In this document: positions 8,495-17,419 of the stretch, in pieces
Layout of the letters: each line of letters opens with the position of its first letter
Numbering within the stretch: position 1 is the stretch's first letter
Assembly (NCBI GenBank): GCA_017516265.1
Contig: JAFXDL010000096.1
Location: forward strand, 1 to 34,598
Source of the DNA: Bacteroidaceae bacterium
Lineage (GTDB): Bacteria; Bacteroidota; Bacteroidia; Bacteroidales; Bacteroidaceae
Direction: 5' to 3'
Length of the DNA: 34,598 bases
Position numbers and translations under genes: made by a program
The notes under the pieces: generated by a model
Databases searched by the model: none
Told to the model about the DNA's origin: nothing
The model's input: only the letters and a program-made list of their open reading frames with translations

Positions 8495-9058
8495 TTACTG
8501 AGCCTGATTACATCTCTCACGCACCAAGTTCGTAATGTCCATTCCTACATTCTTGTCTATATAGGGACAAGCATTGTTGTCTGTATTAAGGACATACTCA
8601 AGCCCGAATTCTTGGCCTATTTGAGAAATGATACCATTGAGCTTTTCGATGACAGGAGCACTCAAATCCTGACGAGCCTGTTCAAGCAATGACTTTACCT
8701 CATTCTTGAACTGCAGACTCTTCTCCATCAAGTCCTGCAACTCCTTTTGACGTTTCAGCAGGATATTCTCAGGAAATTCTTTCTGACCATCCAAGAATTC
8801 GACAAACTTCAGATTGAACTCTTTCTCCGAACGGGCCAGTTCTTCATCATACTTCTTCTGCAAAGCAGACAGCTTCTCCTGTGAACGAAGATATTCAGGC
8901 AATTCAAGGATGACAGCTGAATAACTCAGGTATCCGAATTTCTTTTGGGGAGCCGATTCACTCTCTGCTACTGGTGTCTCTGCTACAGCCAAAGAATCCT
9001 GTGCGTTAACACATAAAGGTAGCAAAAAGAGAAGAACCCATAAAAGTTTCTTACTCAT
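8495..9058 (-). CDS. OmpH/Skp family periplasmic chaperone, paralogue 3
   Basis: A 187-aa secreted protein with signal peptide MSKKLLWVLLFLLPLCVNAQ. After an Ala/Glu/Ser-rich linker (about 22-38) the Skp/OmpH domain begins at KKFGYLSYSAVILELPEY, followed by a long charged helix (about 60-135) expected to form a coiled-coil tentacle, and a compact C-terminal strand region. In E. coli Skp holds unfolded outer-membrane proteins for delivery to BamA; the position downstream of bamA supports that role. It follows paralogue 2 by 14 bp and is the most diverged of the three, with a longer linker and an Asn/Cys-containing C-terminus (NTDNNACPYID). Redundancy or client specialisation cannot be judged from sequence. 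Confidence 0.9.
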   Translation of the reverse strand: MSKKLLWVLLFLLPLCVNAQDSLAVAETPVAESESAPQKKFGYLSYSAVILELPEYLRSQEKLSALQKKYDEELARSEKEFNLKFVEFLDGQKEFPENILLKRQKELQDLMEKSLQFKNEVKSLLEQARQDLSAPVIEKLNGIISQIGQEFGLEYVLNTDNNACPYIDKNVGMDITNLVRERCNQAQ

Positions 9059-9072
9059 ATCACTGTTTTTCT

Positions 9073-9576
9073 TTACTTGATTCCCAATTTTGCTTTTACA
9101 GTCTCAGTCACGTCAGTGCTCAGTGTTTCACTGATATAAGGAACACCGGCTGCTGTATCCATGATGTACACATATCCGCCTGCAACACCAACCTCCTTGA
9201 TAACGGCAGTCAATTTGTCACGGATAGCTCCCATCTTGTCAGCCGAAGCCTTCTGCATGTGCTGCTCACCTTCCTGGTAATATTGCTGCATACGGTTTAA
9301 GAGCTCTTGCAATTCAGCCTGACGACGCTCGGCAATGTTAGCAGGCAAAGTCGCCTTCTGGGCTTCAAACTCCTCACCTTTTTTATTCAACTCATCCTGC
9401 ATACGCTTGATTTCATCAGCATATTGCTTTTCCAATGCCTGAAGTTCTGTCTGTGCAGTAGTGTACTCCGGCATCAAAGGAATGATGGCTGCAGAGTTTA
9501 CATGACCAAATTTTTGTTGTGCACACAATCCCATAGGGATAATCAGCATCAATGCTACAATTAACTTTTTCAACAT
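9073..9576 (-). CDS. OmpH/Skp family periplasmic chaperone, paralogue 2
   Basis: A 167-aa exported protein with signal peptide MLKKLIVALMLIIPMGLCAQ. The mature part opens with QKFGHVNSAAIIPLMPEYTTAQTELQ, the standard Skp/OmpH start, then a Glu/Lys/Gln-rich helical region (about 45-120), and ends in VAGGYVYIMDTAAGVPYISETLSTDVTETVKAKLG. This architecture matches the jellyfish-like trimeric holdase of outer-membrane proteins. It is 14 bp upstream of paralogue 3, so the two are co-transcribed. A promoter-like sequence lies at 9619-9649, partly inside the end of paralogue 1, which may give this pair extra transcription. Confidence 0.92.
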   Translation of the reverse strand: MLKKLIVALMLIIPMGLCAQQKFGHVNSAAIIPLMPEYTTAQTELQALEKQYADEIKRMQDELNKKGEEFEAQKATLPANIAERRQAELQELLNRMQQYYQEGEQHMQKASADKMGAIRDKLTAVIKEVGVAGGYVYIMDTAAGVPYISETLSTDVTETVKAKLGIK

Positions 9577-9618
9577 AGTTCTATTTTTTATTTGATTATT
9601 ATTTCGTGTTTACGGTTG

Positions 9619-9651
9619 CAAATGTATAGAAATTATTCCGAATATCCCAAT
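9619..9651 (-). promoter_or_regulatory. possible internal promoter for ompH paralogues 2 and 3
   Basis: The minus strand reads TACATTTG at 9619-9626, a full -7 match. A TTGG around 9648-9651 is a weak -33 at about 21 bp. The site overlaps the stop codon region of paralogue 1. Confidence 0.4.
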
Positions 9652-10148
9652 TTTGACAACACTTCGTTGCTTATATCGATGCGCGGCGATGCAAAAATGA
9701 TGCTTGCATCCGATGCACGGTCAAGAATCAGAGAATATCCTTTGGCATCAGCCAACTCTTTTACGGCATTGTATATCTCATCTTGAATAGGAGCCATCAA
9801 GCTTTCACGCTTCTTGTAGAGCTCACCGTCAGGCGCAAAATACTTACGTTTGAGTTCGCTAGCCTCTTTCTCCTTAGCCACAATTTCTTCTTCTTTCTTA
9901 GTCTTTTGCTCTTCCGAAAGGAATACAGCCTCAGACTGATAATTCTTATAAAGCGTCTGGGCTTCCTGAGCCAAGGCTTCCACTTCAGCCTGCCAACGCT
10001 TGGATATCTGATTCAACTGTTCGTTAGCCCGCTCATAGGCCGGTATATTCTTGAGAATATATTCCATATCTACCAGTGCAAACTTCTGTGCACTTGCCGT
10101 CAGTGCTGTCAAACAAGCCATGACTGCTATTAAAAATACTTTCTTCAT
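9633..10148 (-). CDS. OmpH/Skp family periplasmic chaperone, paralogue 1
   Basis: A 171-aa exported protein beginning MKKVFLIAVMACLTALTASAQ; a start four codons earlier (10160) is possible but would weaken the signal peptide. The mature protein has KFALVDMEYILKNIPAYERANEQLNQ, then a strongly charged helix rich in Glu, Lys and Gln (about 45-110), and the C-terminal segment KGYSLILDRASDASIIFASPRIDIS. These are the Skp/OmpH domains. It lies 38 bp downstream of bamA, the closest chaperone gene to it, as in many Bacteroidota. Confidence 0.93.
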   Translation of the reverse strand: MKKVFLIAVMACLTALTASAQKFALVDMEYILKNIPAYERANEQLNQISKRWQAEVEALAQEAQTLYKNYQSEAVFLSEEQKTKKEEEIVAKEKEASELKRKYFAPDGELYKKRESLMAPIQDEIYNAVKELADAKGYSLILDRASDASIIFASPRIDISNEVLSKLGYSE

Positions 10149-10186
10149 ACGCGCGTACATTATATTATTAACACTAAACTTCGTTA

Positions 10187-12841
10187 TCAGAACTCTTGTC
10201 CCAAGATAAAGTGGAACTGGCTGCCTCCATATTGGCTTGAGCCATATACCTTGTCGAAACCATAAGCCCAGTCAATACCCATCAGACCAACCATAGGCAA
10301 GAAGATACGGACACCAGCACCGGCCGAACGCTTCATATCGAAGGGATTGAAATCTTTCACATCACTCCAGGCATTTCCTCCTTCAACAAATGCAAGGGCA
10401 TAAATGTTGGTCGACCCTTCCAACATCAACGGATAGCGAAGCTCCAAGCCCAAACGTGAGTAAGCATAACCTTCGTATCCATACGGAGTCAATGAACCAT
10501 TCTCATATCCACGCAATGCGATGGTCTCTGTAGCATAACTGTACGAGTATCCACTCATACCGTCACCGCCCATATAGAATGTTTCAAAAGGCGAACGCTT
10601 ATAACGGTTATAATGTCCCAACAGACCAAACTCAACACGAGTCATCAGCACTGGAGTCTTGTTGATGTCCATCAAAGCGGTATAAGTCTTGCTCTTGAAC
10701 TTCCACTTGTGATATTCCACCCACTTATATTTCAAGTTCATATCCCTTTGATAGTTTGCATCAGTGGCTTTCTGTGCATACTTCGAGTAGTCAACTCCAT
10801 CCCACAAAGAATAAGGAGGTGTCAATTGGCATGACAGAGTAAACTCAGCACCCGAACGCGGGAAAATGGGATTGTCAACTGAATTACGTGAAAGGGTCAG
10901 TTCCAAACTGATGTTGTTACTCTTTCCATTGGTCACAGGGAAATACTGCCAATCCTTCAACACATAACGCTGATAAGAGAGCGAGGCCGTAAAGGTAAAG
11001 TAGTCATCAGGCCAACGCAAACGCTTACCGAACATGACTGAGACACCATACATCTGCACCGATTTGTCGGGGTCATAAAACGACTCATAACTATTGTAAT
11101 AACTGCTGTTATAATTACCGTATCCGTACAAATAGTTATAGTAGTTGTTGTAGTAAGCCGAGTTGTAATAATTGCTGCTCACATCTGTCTGCTTGGAGTA
11201 GAACGCAGACACAGAGAAAGAATTAGGCCGCTTTCCGCCAAACCAGGGGTCGAAGAACGAAATACTGTATGACTGGTAATAATCTCCATTGGTCTGCCCG
11301 CTCAAAGTCAAAGTCTGTCCATCTCCCTGTGGCAAGAAGCCGCGTCGGTTCTCACTCTTTTTGAATAGGTTAGCCATAGAGAAATTAGTAAATTTCAAGC
11401 TCACGCGACCAATAACACCCGTCTGTCCCCATCCGGCTGACAACTCTATCTGGTCGTTCGCTTTAGATTCCAGCATCCAATTGATGTCCACTGTTCCCGT
11501 TTCTTGATCAGGCTTAATGTCCGGATTGATTGTTTCAGGATTGAAATGTCCCATTTGAGCAATGTCTCGATAGGAACGTTCAAGAGCTGCTTTGCTGAAC
11601 AAATCACCAGGCTTGGTACGCAACTCACGACGTACGACATCTTCATAGAGACGGTCATTACCCGCAATACGTACACGATTGATAGTCGCTTGACGACCTT
11701 CGCGCATACGCATCTCCACATCAATAGAGTCTCCATCCACATTCACCTCCACAGGTTCCAGTTCCAAGAACACATAACCATTGTTGTAATATTGGCTTTG
11801 GATGGCATCCTCATCTGAGTTCAAGCGTTCGCTCATCTTCTTTTGGTTATAGACATCGCCTCGCTTCATTTGTAAGGCTTCGTTCAACTTGTCAGCAGGA
11901 TAAACCGTATTACCGACCCATGTCACATGACGCAAATAATACCTGTTACCCTCTTCCATGTTCAGATATATATCCACCGTACGGTCATCATGTGCCACAA
12001 CACTATCAGAAAGGATTTGCGCATCGCGATATCCCAACTCATTATATTTTTCTATGATAAGGTCCTTATCTTCTTCGTATTTTTCCGTAATGAACTTCTT
12101 TCCTCCTTTGAAGAAATTTCTGAAGCGATTGGCCCAATTACTCCGTTCGCGAGTCTTTTTCATCGCTTTGCGAATGGTCTTGTCCGAAAGATGCTCATTT
12201 CCATTGATATAGATTTTGTTGATTTTGATCTTTTCCTTTTTATCAATATTGATATCAACAATCATCTGGTTATCAGATGCCACATCATCACGTTGTACGA
12301 TTTCCACTTCCGCATTCTTGAAACCTTTCTCGTCAAAATAACGTTTGATGACAATTTTGGCACGGTCAACCATATTGGGGGTAATTTGACGTCCCTTCAC
12401 GATACCCAAACGCGATTCCAAATCTTCGCGTTCAGACTTCTTCACTCCATTATAATGAATTTCTGAAATACGTGGACGCTCAGCCAATTGAATCGTAAGA
12501 TAGATTCTATCACCCACGATACTATCAGCTAAGATTCGTACATCCGAGAACAAACCATGTTTCCAATAACGCTTTGTCGCATTGGTTATATCATCTCCTG
12601 GAATCTGCACTTTCTGCCCTACAGAAAGTCCGGAAAGACCTATCAAAACATAATCCTCGTAGTTTTTCACACCGCTAACAGCTATTCCTCCTATTTCATA
12701 GCTCTTAGGGTTCCCAGAATAGAGAATAACGGGATTCACCTGTTTTTCTGCATTCATTTGGGCCTTGGTCACTTGAGGTATCAAGCAACACCATGCCACT
12801 ATTCCGGCAATTGTCCGAATGAATATTGAAGTTATTTTCAT
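10187..12841 (-). CDS. bamA: outer membrane protein assembly factor BamA
   Basis: BamA (Omp85), 884 aa, folds and inserts beta-barrel proteins in the outer membrane. The signal peptide begins MKITSIFIRTIAGIVAWCCL. POTRA-type domains run from about residue 40 to 430 (for example IAVSGVKNYEDYVLIGLSGL, RISEIHYNGVKKSERED, KINKIYINGNEHLSDKTIRKA, RYYLRHVTWVGNTVYPADKL, TINRVRIAGNDRLYEDVVRREL, five in all). The C-terminal half is the 16-strand barrel ending in the aromatic FILGQEF. A start at 12877 is possible, but the ATG at 12841 gives the better signal peptide. An unusual Tyr/Asn-rich stretch (about plus 11080-11175) lies in a barrel loop. It follows uppS by 40 bp. Confidence 0.96.
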   Translation of the reverse strand: MKITSIFIRTIAGIVAWCCLIPQVTKAQMNAEKQVNPVILYSGNPKSYEIGGIAVSGVKNYEDYVLIGLSGLSVGQKVQIPGDDITNATKRYWKHGLFSDVRILADSIVGDRIYLTIQLAERPRISEIHYNGVKKSEREDLESRLGIVKGRQITPNMVDRAKIVIKRYFDEKGFKNAEVEIVQRDDVASDNQMIVDINIDKKEKIKINKIYINGNEHLSDKTIRKAMKKTRERSNWANRFRNFFKGGKKFITEKYEEDKDLIIEKYNELGYRDAQILSDSVVAHDDRTVDIYLNMEEGNRYYLRHVTWVGNTVYPADKLNEALQMKRGDVYNQKKMSERLNSDEDAIQSQYYNNGYVFLELEPVEVNVDGDSIDVEMRMREGRQATINRVRIAGNDRLYEDVVRRELRTKPGDLFSKAALERSYRDIAQMGHFNPETINPDIKPDQETGTVDINWMLESKANDQIELSAGWGQTGVIGRVSLKFTNFSMANLFKKSENRRGFLPQGDGQTLTLSGQTNGDYYQSYSISFFDPWFGGKRPNSFSVSAFYSKQTDVSSNYYNSAYYNNYYNYLYGYGNYNSSYYNSYESFYDPDKSVQMYGVSVMFGKRLRWPDDYFTFTASLSYQRYVLKDWQYFPVTNGKSNNISLELTLSRNSVDNPIFPRSGAEFTLSCQLTPPYSLWDGVDYSKYAQKATDANYQRDMNLKYKWVEYHKWKFKSKTYTALMDINKTPVLMTRVEFGLLGHYNRYKRSPFETFYMGGDGMSGYSYSYATETIALRGYENGSLTPYGYEGYAYSRLGLELRYPLMLEGSTNIYALAFVEGGNAWSDVKDFNPFDMKRSAGAGVRIFLPMVGLMGIDWAYGFDKVYGSSQYGGSQFHFILGQEF

Positions 12842-12881
12842 TTTCTTCGTATTTCCTACTTCTTCTCTGTTTCTCAATCAA

Positions 12882-13628
12882 TCATTGCTTTGCAGCCACC
12901 TGCTCGCTTGTTTTTCCATACCGGCGTTCTTTCTGTTGGAACGTATAGACGGCCTTAGCCAATTCTTCTTCAGAAAAATCGGGCCACAATGTATCACAGA
13001 AGTACAATTCAGAATAGGCACACTGCCACAACAAATAGTTACTCAAACGTACCTCTCCACCTGTACGTATAAGCAAATCCGGATCTGGCATAAAGTTGGT
13101 AACCAACCGCGAAGCTATGGTCTGTTCATTCACTTCGTCAACCTTCAGATTTCCTTTAGCCACATCAGTGGCAATGGAACGGACGGCACGAGTTATTTCC
13201 CATTTCGACGAATAGCTGAGCGCCAACACCAATGTCATACCCGTATTGACAGCTGTTGTTTGCTCCAACCATTCAATGCGTTCACGCACAGCTGCAGGCA
13301 TACGTTCCATATCGCCCACTACACGAAATCCGACATTGTTCTTCATGAAGATTTCATCCTTCAGATTATCAAACAATAACCCCATCAATGCGGCCACTTC
13401 AGCCTCTGGGCGATTCCAATTCTCTGTAGAGAATGTGTACAGAGTCAGATATTTGAAACCCAACTTTACAGATTCAGTAACAATACGGCGTACGGTTTCC
13501 ACTCCCTCCATATGCCCTTTGCTGCGGTCTTCCCCACGCAATTTGGCCCAACGCCCGTTTCCATCCATAATGATGGCCACATGCTCGGGTATGCGGTTCA
13601 TGTCCAACTGTTCCTTGTATGTCATCAT
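12882..13628 (-). CDS. uppS: isoprenyl transferase (undecaprenyl diphosphate synthase)
   Basis: A 248-aa cis-prenyltransferase that extends farnesyl diphosphate with isopentenyl units to undecaprenyl diphosphate, the lipid carrier for peptidoglycan and surface glycans. Motif [15 protein letters not shown], holds the catalytic Asp 22 with GNGRWA. The middle region has [13 protein letters not shown]. The C-terminal [18 protein letters not shown] and YSELYF segments are diagnostic, including the Arg that binds pyrophosphate. The stop lies 40 bp before bamA and the gene is 43 bp after the DUF6089 gene, which is the normal Bacteroidota arrangement. Confidence 0.97.
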   Translation of the reverse strand: MMTYKEQLDMNRIPEHVAIIMDGNGRWAKLRGEDRSKGHMEGVETVRRIVTESVKLGFKYLTLYTFSTENWNRPEAEVAALMGLLFDNLKDEIFMKNNVGFRVVGDMERMPAAVRERIEWLEQTTAVNTGMTLVLALSYSSKWEITRAVRSIATDVAKGNLKVDEVNEQTIASRLVTNFMPDPDLLIRTGGEVRLSNYLLWQCAYSELYFCDTLWPDFSEEELAKAVYTFQQKERRYGKTSEQVAAKQ

Positions 13629-13671
13629 TCTATTTCGTTTCTTATAATTCTAATTTAATAAACCGATTTAA

Positions 13672-14394
13672 TCAGTTTTTATTGCAATTATCACATTTGG
13701 GCCATATGTCATATGTAACCATCAGGCCAACCATCGAGTAGCAATCCTTGTTTTTCAGGAAACCACTCTTTATCAGGTAGGGGTCATCCAGCACCAGGCC
13801 TTCAGAAGCTGTCACATCCAGTTCATCGGAAGTCGAGAAGCGCATAGAAAATTCGATTCCCACGTTCCATCTCGGAGCAAACTTATATTTGATGCCTGCT
13901 CCTAAAGAGAAATTGACAGCTGTCACACCTTCCACTGTTTTGGGTGCGAAAGTCAGCCCCATCCCTCCAGCCATATATGGGGTAAATCTGCGGCTATCGC
14001 GATAACTCATTCCATTTCCATAAGGCCAGAAATTATATTCAAACTGTACTCCCACATCGTATATTACGTGTTCAAAACTAGTCCTCAGTCCGTTAGGGAA
14101 CACATTATCCATCGTGCCTGTATCCCCAGAAATCCGTCCCATAGCAACATCAGCCTTAAGCACCATCCGAGGATTGAAGTTGTAACGAGCCACAACTCCA
14201 GCAGAAAGGCCCATATCTTTAAATGGGTTGCTGTAGTTGGCATCACCCATATAGGCCATACCTCCCAAGCGTCCGCCCAACTCCATGCGGTACTCCTCAT
14301 CAGCATACTGTGCTTTCGCTGCCCCCCCGAACAAGATAAGAAGGAGCAACAGAAGCACCATCCGAGAACCAACGCATTCTTTCTTCATATCCAT
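13672..14394 (-). CDS. DUF6089 family outer membrane beta-barrel protein
   Basis: A 240-aa exported protein. After the signal peptide (about residues 10-29, LLLLLLILFGGAAKAQ) come repeated amphipathic strands such as YRMELGGRLGGMAYMGDANY, GVVARYNFNPRMVLKADVAMG and KYKFAPRWNVGIEFSMRFS, typical of a small OMP-like barrel of 8-10 strands. It resembles the DUF6089 proteins commonly found beside uppS and bamA in Bacteroidota. A role in outer-membrane assembly is suggested only by that linkage. A short Cys-containing tail, CDNCNKN, ends the protein. It follows the DUF6242 gene by 28 bp. Confidence 0.85.
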   Translation of the reverse strand: MDMKKECVGSRMVLLLLLLILFGGAAKAQYADEEYRMELGGRLGGMAYMGDANYSNPFKDMGLSAGVVARYNFNPRMVLKADVAMGRISGDTGTMDNVFPNGLRTSFEHVIYDVGVQFEYNFWPYGNGMSYRDSRRFTPYMAGGMGLTFAPKTVEGVTAVNFSLGAGIKYKFAPRWNVGIEFSMRFSTSDELDVTASEGLVLDDPYLIKSGFLKNKDCYSMVGLMVTYDIWPKCDNCNKN

Positions 14395-14422
14395 TCTGCC
14401 ATGCAGTTCTTGAACCTCTGCT

Positions 14423-15811
14423 TTACTCTGCCAACCGGCCTATATTCCCACGGAACATGCGACCGTCACTACACTGAATCCAAATGTTATCAGCCGTATC
14501 CACCACACAAGCAAAAGGTTCATCATATCCTCTAAGTTCCTCAGGAAGGCCGATATCTTCTCCCTGCTTTTGCCAAGTAATTCCACCATCAGCAGAAGCA
14601 AAAACAGCCTCAAAAGGTTCCACTGTCCCAACTTTATCAGCACCACCAAATGCATACAATTGATTGTCATACGATATGACGGTCAAACGCTCCAACAAAG
14701 GACAAGCCTGACCATTACCCGGGATTTCCGGATAATAAGTCCATTCGGATTCAATAGAGAGTTTTGACCAAACAGAAGCAAAATTTCCGGTATAATTCTG
14801 CGGTACACCAATCAGTGTTGTACGACTAATCTGCGGATTGGTAGGCAAAGAAGCTTCCACCACCCACGGATTCACAGGAAACAGACTTTCATCCACCGTC
14901 TGCACCACTTCCCAATCATGAGTCAGATGTTCCACACGGTTTGTCGGACTCCACTCCTCGGGATCGCAAGCCACAAGGATTCCACCTTCGTTCAAATAGA
15001 GCTTGCCATCAGCAACCCCCACCATACTTGTAAAGGTCCGTTCGGGCGATTCTGCCGTCCAGTTCACACCTTCTATAGAACTGTACAGTTTGCCATCAGC
15101 CAACAAATAAACGGCATTCTCATGTGCAACGATGGACGCATAGTCCACTTGTCCTTCAATTCCGTTTAAAGGCCATTCCTTTTGAACAAATTCAAAATTT
15201 CCGTCCAACCTTCCATTCATCATTGTCGGCAGACCATTCATTTCACCAAATACCATCAACGCATCACGCACTTGTACCAGTTTTTCTGCCTTCAGAAGCC
15301 CACTACAGAAATTATTATTATCAATCTTTGTCCACTTCAACGATTTTACATCTGTCTGATGAACGTTCAGTTTCACATGATAAGTTCTTGCATGTTCTCC
15401 ATCATTAGCGTATAGAGTAAAACGAACGGGAGAGCTGAAATCAATGCTATCCGTTGAAGTGTATGCCTTAGTGGTTTCACCTTGCAGGTAAGTGGCATAC
15501 CCTCCTACCAAAGTCAGATTGACCGTCACCCGAGTCACATCTGTTCCTTGAGGCAGTGAATCCACATTATAAACTTGACCATTCAAATGATCTATCGCAA
15601 AAACATAAGAATCTCCAAGAACTTTTCTCACAATAATTGTATCCTTACCCGATTCTGTTTTGGAAGGCACCTCCGTTTCTATATCATTGATAGAGAAAGA
15701 AGCAAGATAGACGTTAGGAGTCAACGTCACTTTGTCATCACTATCAAGACACGACGTGAACACCCCAAACATCATCACCAGACATGCCAATACAGCTAAT
15801 ATTTTTCTCAT
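14423..15811 (-). CDS. DUF6242 domain-containing lipoprotein
   Basis: A 462-aa lipoprotein with lipobox VFTSC (Cys 20). Residues about 25-155 form an Ig-like N-terminal region (NVYLASFSINDIE, DVTRVTVNLTL) matching the DUF6242 family. The rest looks like a kelch or galactose-oxidase-like beta-propeller with motifs such as YASIVAHENAVYLLADGKLYS, NQLYAFGGADK and the Asp-box SADGGITW. The function is unknown. It is the first gene of the envelope run and has its own promoter, so its promoter may also drive DUF6089, uppS and bamA. The surface or periplasmic location follows from the lipobox. Confidence 0.85.
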   Translation of the reverse strand: MRKILAVLACLVMMFGVFTSCLDSDDKVTLTPNVYLASFSINDIETEVPSKTESGKDTIIVRKVLGDSYVFAIDHLNGQVYNVDSLPQGTDVTRVTVNLTLVGGYATYLQGETTKAYTSTDSIDFSSPVRFTLYANDGEHARTYHVKLNVHQTDVKSLKWTKIDNNNFCSGLLKAEKLVQVRDALMVFGEMNGLPTMMNGRLDGNFEFVQKEWPLNGIEGQVDYASIVAHENAVYLLADGKLYSSIEGVNWTAESPERTFTSMVGVADGKLYLNEGGILVACDPEEWSPTNRVEHLTHDWEVVQTVDESLFPVNPWVVEASLPTNPQISRTTLIGVPQNYTGNFASVWSKLSIESEWTYYPEIPGNGQACPLLERLTVISYDNQLYAFGGADKVGTVEPFEAVFASADGGITWQKQGEDIGLPEELRGYDEPFACVVDTADNIWIQCSDGRMFRGNIGRLAE

Positions 15812-15840
15812 TACATTTAGAATCTTTTGATAACAAGTTG

Positions 15841-15871
15841 CAAAAATAGTAACAATTTCCGCTTAAATAAA
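15841..15871 (-). promoter_or_regulatory. Bacteroides-type promoter for the DUF6242-to-bamA run
   Basis: On the minus strand TATTTTTG (15841-15848) matches the -7 consensus and TTTA (15868-15871) is one base from the -33 TTTG at 19-bp spacing. It lies about 30 bp before the ATG at 15811. The remaining interval to 16077 shows no other recognisable feature. Confidence 0.55.
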
Positions 15872-16077
15872 AAGAATAGGGTAAGTTTTATACTATATTA
15901 GGGATAAAAAGTGTGTAATTACCAACTTTTGGCAGTCCGAAAAGGAGTTTTAACGTTTCAAACATACTCTTTCCAACAAATTGCGCATAAAAGAGGCTGA
16001 CCTGCAAAACCTGGGAACTATGTAAAAAAGTCCATCAGTAACTGACAACTTACATCAATTGTTCGTTTCTGAAATTG

Positions 16078-17346
16078 TCACGAGGCTTGAAACAGCAACA
16101 TCAGATTCAACACCGTCACCAATGTCGCTACCACATAAAGCACCACTGTAGTAAAACGATTATTGACATACTGCCCCATCACCCGTTTAGAAGAAGTAAG
16201 ACTTACCTGCAAGAATACAGTGATGGGTAATTGTACACTCAGTATCATTTGCGAAATAATCAATCCATAGAAAGGATCTTCAATAAAGAATATGATCAGC
16301 AATGCTATTCCCAACGAGAGCAATACACCTAAACGCGAATGGGTATCCTTGATATTATATGATTCACCAAAAAAACCGGCAAAAATGGAACCTGCCGCCA
16401 TGCCACTGGTGACTGTAGATGAAACTCCCGCCAATAGCAGCGCAATGGCAAACACCACCCCTGCCGCTCCTCCCAACAAAGGGTCGAGCAGACTTTGCGC
16501 TTGAGCCAACTCCTCCACCTGCACACCATTCTTAAAAAAAGTGGCAGCAGCCAATACTATCATTGCACTGTTGATTGCCCATCCGATAGTCATTGCCAAC
16601 AGTGTATCAAAAAACTCATATTTCAGTGCTTTACGAATGTGAGCATCGTCCTGCAAATTCACCTGACGGCTCTGAATAACTTCGGAATGCAAGAACAGGT
16701 TGTGAGGCATTACTACTGCCCCCAATACACTCATCACTATCAACATACTACCTTCAGGAATCGAAGGGACAACAGCCGAACGCATAGCCACCGGCCAATC
16801 AACGTCTATCAAGAACAACTCATACAGAAACGAAAAGCCAATAAGTGACACAAAAGCAATGATTCCCTTCTCCACCCGCCGATAACTGTTGGTAAAGAGC
16901 ATCACCACCACAAAAGCGGTTGTCAGCAAGGCTCCAGCAGGAATAGGCACATTGAACAACATCTGCAACGCTATGGCACCACCTAATATTTCAGCCAACG
17001 AAGTGGATATACTGGCCAATACAGCACTGGTCAACACTGGCACAGACAACCACTTGGGCAGATACTTGTATGCAGCTTCAGACAAGCAAAGCCCCGTAGC
17101 AATACCCAAGTGAGCCACATTATGTTGCAGCAATATCAGCATCAAGGTAGAGAGGGTAACTACCCATAGCAATGTATAGCCGAACATAGAACCTGCAGCA
17201 AAGTTGCTGGCCCAATTGCCTGGATCGATAAATCCTACCGTAACCAACAGCCCTGGTCCAACGTACTTCAAGAAGTCCATACCTCCCAAATAACGAGGAT
17301 GATCCTTCCGCTTCAAATCGTTCAGAAAGTCTTTCATTCCTTTCAT
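16078..17346 (-). CDS. mntH: Nramp family divalent metal (Mn2+/Fe2+) transporter
   Basis: A 422-aa inner-membrane proton-coupled importer of Mn2+ or Fe2+, with about eleven membrane helices. The metal-binding residues of the family are conserved: DPGN in helix 1 (D41, N44) and MPH in helix 6 (M213, P214, H215). The motif GAVVMPHNLFLHSEVIQSR continues into the classic Nramp consensus. The conserved Met argues for transition-metal selectivity over Mg2+. The gene follows nadB by 73 bp on the same strand. Upstream there is a symmetric sequence that may bind a metal regulator. The assignment to Mn2+ rather than Fe2+ is not settled by sequence. Confidence 0.93.
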   Translation of the reverse strand: MKGMKDFLNDLKRKDHPRYLGGMDFLKYVGPGLLVTVGFIDPGNWASNFAAGSMFGYTLLWVVTLSTLMLILLQHNVAHLGIATGLCLSEAAYKYLPKWLSVPVLTSAVLASISTSLAEILGGAIALQMLFNVPIPAGALLTTAFVVVMLFTNSYRRVEKGIIAFVSLIGFSFLYELFLIDVDWPVAMRSAVVPSIPEGSMLIVMSVLGAVVMPHNLFLHSEVIQSRQVNLQDDAHIRKALKYEFFDTLLAMTIGWAINSAMIVLAAATFFKNGVQVEELAQAQSLLDPLLGGAAGVVFAIALLLAGVSSTVTSGMAAGSIFAGFFGESYNIKDTHSRLGVLLSLGIALLIIFFIEDPFYGLIISQMILSVQLPITVFLQVSLTSSKRVMGQYVNNRFTTVVLYVVATLVTVLNLMLLFQAS

Positions 17347-17361
17347 CTAATTTGTTATATT

Positions 17362-17381
17362 TATAGCAAATAGTGGCTATA
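17362..17381. promoter_or_regulatory. inverted-repeat operator candidate upstream of mntH
   Basis: TATAGC-N8-GCTATA is a perfect 6-bp inverted repeat ending 16 bp before the mntH start. A further CTATAG lies at 17393-17398. The ATAGC/GCTAT half-sites resemble those of enterobacterial MntR boxes, although the spacer is longer here. Regulator identity is inference. Confidence 0.4.
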
Positions 17382-17419
17382 GATTTTAACAACTATAGTT
17401 TCTACTCCCACTACTGTTT

